Below are positions 5,287-7,275 of a stretch of 7,275 nt of DNA, piece by piece. Positions within the stretch are counted from its first letter, which is position 1; every line of letters starts with the position of its first letter. A program made the translations under genes and the position numbers. Origin of the DNA: an uncultured Clostridia bacterium (lineage in GTDB: Bacteria > Bacillota > Clostridia > Christensenellales > Borkfalkiaceae); the NCBI GenBank assembly GCA_947629725.1, contig CANREU010000074.1, forward strand, positions 1-7,275, in the 5' to 3' direction. The notes beneath the pieces were generated by a model that made no database searches, was not told the DNA's origin, and worked only from the letters and a program-made list of their open reading frames with translations.

Positions 5287-6435
5287 ATGGAAAAGAGGAG
5301 AAAGAAAAAAGCCGCAATCGCACTCTCGCTTACAGGCGCTTTGATTTTAGCGCTTGCCGTGTTTCTTACGGTCGTCTGCGGGAGCCGTTTTCTGCATGCG
5401 GGGGCGGTCGCGACAGACGGGGCGTACTCCTCCGTCCTCTCCGGGATCGAGGGTATTTCGGAGGCGGACCCGCGCGTCGTCGACCTTTCGATGCTCGGCG
5501 CACACGACGCGAACACCTGCAACTTGGAGCGCGCAAAAGGGTTCAGCTGCGAGACGGGCAGGGGAGTGAGGGCGGCCGCCCGCCTTGCGCCCGGGCTCGT
5601 GTACCGCTACACGAAGACGCAGGTCTCCACCGTCGCCGAACAGCTCGCCGAAGGCGTGCGCTATTTTCACTTCAAGGTCTCCTATTTTGAGGGAGATTGG
5701 TATGGCAGCCACTCCCTTCTCGACGCGCCCTTTTCAGTCTGTCTCCGCGATATTTTGGAGTTTTTAGGCGGCTCGCCCGGGGAGATCGTCATCCTCCAGA
5801 TCCAAATGATGTACGGGGGAGAGAAGACTTTTTCGGAGTTTGTCTCCTACCTCTTCACCTTCGGGTATGGCGGGCACACCCTCGGGGAATTTGTGCCCTA
5901 CGAGAGCGTCCCGCTCGGAGGGCTCACCTACAATGCGGTGACCGCGAACGGGGCGAAAGGGGGCGCCGTCGTGGCATTTGCCATCGATTCGAAGCTGCCG
6001 GATCAGAGTTATTTTTACGACCCCGGGCAGAGCGATTACCGCGAAAAGATCTATGTGGATCGGGACATGATGACCAACGTTTGGTTCAACCGCATGAAGA
6101 CTTCCGCCGTCGCCGCGGGGCTCGACGAGCACTGCGCCGCCGTCCGCGAGGACTTCGGGCGCTATAAAGACCTCTTTCGCGTCATGCAGATCGACACCGC
6201 CCCGAACGCGAGGGACTTTTGGGAGACGGCGGGGGCGTGGTCCCTTGTGAACAAGGCGAAAAAGCACAACCTCCAAATCCTTGAAAATCCTCATTTCGAC
6301 AGTTGGATGGAGGTCCTGCCCATCGTTTTGTGCGATTTTTCCACCTCCGCGAGCGGCGGTTTCAATCAAAAAGTCAACGAAAAGATCGCGGCGTACAACC
6401 GCAGAACGGTTGAGGAACTGTTGCGGCAGCCTTAA
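5287..6435 (+). CDS. Membrane-anchored PI-PLC-like (phosphatidylinositol-specific phospholipase C X-domain) protein
   Basis: A 382-residue predicted exported protein. MEKRRKKK plus a hydrophobic segment (about residues 9-31) looks like an uncleaved signal anchor or signal peptide, putting the rest outside the membrane. The body fits the PLC-like TIM-barrel family: SMLGAHDANTC holds the first catalytic His (73) and Asp74; VAEQLAEGVRYFHFKVS, then YGSHSLLD, holds the second His (142); SPGEIVILQIQ is the usual beta strand. Near the C-terminus IVLCDFSTSASGG may supply the late active-site Asp (350). The position of the bacterial PI-PLC Arg69 appears to be Lys130. Members cleave phosphoinositol or GPI-type lipids, but the substrate here is unknown. 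AAGGAG ends only 2 nt before ATG, and an in-frame stop at 5278 excludes an earlier start. The gene converges on spoVAE with 5 bp between stop codons. Confidence 0.8.
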   Translation: MEKRRKKKAAIALSLTGALILALAVFLTVVCGSRFLHAGAVATDGAYSSVLSGIEGISEADPRVVDLSMLGAHDANTCNLERAKGFSCETGRGVRAAARLAPGLVYRYTKTQVSTVAEQLAEGVRYFHFKVSYFEGDWYGSHSLLDAPFSVCLRDILEFLGGSPGEIVILQIQMMYGGEKTFSEFVSYLFTFGYGGHTLGEFVPYESVPLGGLTYNAVTANGAKGGAVVAFAIDSKLPDQSYFYDPGQSDYREKIYVDRDMMTNVWFNRMKTSAVAAGLDEHCAAVREDFGRYKDLFRVMQIDTAPNARDFWETAGAWSLVNKAKKHNLQILENPHFDSWMEVLPIVLCDFSTSASGGFNQKVNEKIAAYNRRTVEELLRQP

Positions 6436-6440
6436 AAATT

Positions 6441-6818
6441 TTAATTGAATTTGGTACGGGAACGGAACAGGAGCGCCATGAGAAAGGAGAAGATGACGGC
6501 CGCCGAAACGCCCGCGCTCGCCGCGGCGAGGGGACCCGTAAGCGCCTCGAAGAGCCCCTTTTGCGCCCCCTTCATGGCGCCGTTTGCGAGGAGATACCCA
6601 AACCCCGAGATGGGCACCGTCGCCCCAGCCCCCGCGAAGTCCACGAGGGGCCCGTAGGCGCCGACGGCGGTGAGGACGACCCCCGCGAGCATGAAGAGGA
6701 CGAGGATCTTTCCCGCCGTGAGGTCGGTGAGATTGATGACGATCTGCGCCACGGCGCAGATGAGCCCGCCCACCGCAAATGCCTTCAAAAACATGAGTGC
6801 GATCTCAAGTGCGAACAT
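6441..6818 (-). CDS. spoVAE: Stage V sporulation protein AE (SpoVA channel membrane subunit)
   Basis: A 125-residue integral membrane protein of the SpoVA complex, which moves dipicolinic acid into the forespore during sporulation and releases it at germination. Hydrophobic segments lie at about residues 5-29, 37-58 and 98-118. Family-typical stretches include FAVGGLICAVAQIVIN, LTAGKILVLFMLAGVVLT, GAGATVPISGFGYLLANG and KGLFEALTGPL. The open frame extends upstream to 6992, but ATG 6818 is the right start: AAGGAGG (complement of 6824-6830) sits 5 nt before it and the homologous protein begins there. The Shine-Dalgarno overlaps the spoVAD stop codon, so the two are translated as an operon. No hairpin terminator is visible in the 5 bp between its stop and that of the PLC-like gene. 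Confidence 0.93.
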   Translation of the reverse strand: MFALEIALMFLKAFAVGGLICAVAQIVINLTDLTAGKILVLFMLAGVVLTAVGAYGPLVDFAGAGATVPISGFGYLLANGAMKGAQKGLFEALTGPLAAASAGVSAAVIFSFLMALLFRSRTKFN

Positions 6819-6829
6819 CTCTTCCTCCT

Positions 6830-7275
6830 TCACCGTTCGAGCGCGACGGCGTGCGCGATACACGGGATGCTTTCCCCCTGCCCCGAGGAGACGGTGGAAA
6901 GAAGGGCCCCCGTCGCCACGAAGAGGATGCGTTTCAGGCTCCCCGTCATGAGTTTGCTGTAAAAATAGGAGTTGAGGACGACCGCCGAGCACCCCGCGCC
7001 GCTCCCGCCCTGAAACTCGTCTTCTATCACGTTATACACGATCTCTCCGCAGTCCACATGGTTTTGGGAGATGTCGAGCCCCTTCTCCCACGTGAGGTCC
7101 TTCAGAATCCTGCTGCCGAGTGCGCCCAAGTCGCCCGTCACGATGAGGTCGTAATCCTCGGCGCTCTTTTTTTCGGCGCGGAAGTGGGCGAGGATGGTAT
7201 CCGCCGCGGCGGGCGCCATTGCGGCGCCCATGTTGTTTACGTCGGTAATGCCGTAGTCCACCACCTTCCCGAGGG
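6830..7275 (-). CDS. spoVAD: Stage V sporulation protein AD, C-terminal part (5' end outside window)
   Basis: SpoVAD is the thiolase-fold soluble subunit of the SpoVA complex and binds dipicolinic acid. About 148 C-terminal residues are visible; the frame stays open to the window edge, where codons for L-G-K precede VVDYGITDVNNMGAAMAPAA. Further matches to the Bacillus protein as I remember it are YDLIVTGDLGALGS, DISQNHVDCGEIVYN, GGSGAGCSAVV, RILFVATGALLS and the ending ESIPCIAHAVALER. A GTG at 7262-7264 could be misread as a start, but it is internal, since homologous sequence continues upstream of it. spoVAE follows after 11 bp. The usual order spoVAC-spoVAD-spoVAE predicts spoVAC just beyond the right edge. 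Confidence 0.95.
   Translation of the reverse strand, partial: LGKVVDYGITDVNNMGAAMAPAAADTILAHFRAEKKSAEDYDLIVTGDLGALGSRILKDLTWEKGLDISQNHVDCGEIVYNVIEDEFQGGSGAGCSAVVLNSYFYSKLMTGSLKRILFVATGALLSTVSSGQGESIPCIAHAVALER

Noticed and set aside
5764..6369. 201-codon minus-strand frame opposite the PLC-like gene
   Set aside because: No homology recognised and no Shine-Dalgarno; the plus strand carries recognisable PI-PLC motifs in the correct order.

Overview
The window looks like chromosome from a GC-rich, endospore-forming member of the Clostridia. The evidence is a clostridial-style threonyl-tRNA synthetase, the infC-rpmI-rplT operon behind an L20-leader-like attenuator, strong GGAGG ribosome binding sites, and spoVAD/spoVAE germination genes. 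An uncultured gut lineage is plausible (Christensenellales-like, a guess from composition and repeat style), but nothing here fixes the taxon.

Layout. 1-1116 is the 3' part of thrS (+). It is followed after 42 bp by a small predicted lipoprotein gene (1159-1605) and its intrinsic terminator. 1651-2040 has no gene and holds a cluster of GC-rich palindromic repeats, several able to form G-quadruplexes. A sigma-A-type promoter (2079-2107) starts a roughly 145-nt leader with an attenuator, then infC (2260), rpmI (2841) and rplT (3057-3407), closed by a strong terminator (3413-3443). A SpoU/TrmH-family RNA methyltransferase gene begins 6 bp past that terminator (3450-4172). 4185-4379 is a second repeat array, with two nearly identical 69-bp units and one variant unit related to the first cluster. 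A YebC/TACO1 gene follows (4428-5168), then a hairpin-preceded gene for a membrane-anchored PI-PLC-like protein (5287-6435). The right end is on the minus strand: spoVAE (6441-6818) and the 3' part of spoVAD (6830 to the edge), converging on the PLC-like gene with 5 bp between stop codons.

How the genes fit together. Most of the left two thirds serves translation: tRNA charging (ThrRS), initiation (IF3), the large subunit (L35, L20), RNA modification (SpoU family) and a translation or transcription factor (YebC). L20 probably represses its own operon through the leader. The right end is part of the SpoVA dipicolinic-acid channel used in sporulation and germination. The lipoprotein and the PLC-like protein are envelope or exported proteins of unknown physiological role.

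I did not find a clearly new multi-gene system. The most unusual material is the repeat family: two distant copies share 44 of 50 bases, show a compensatory T-A to G-C change in the stem, and carry a G-quadruplex motif in the right arm.
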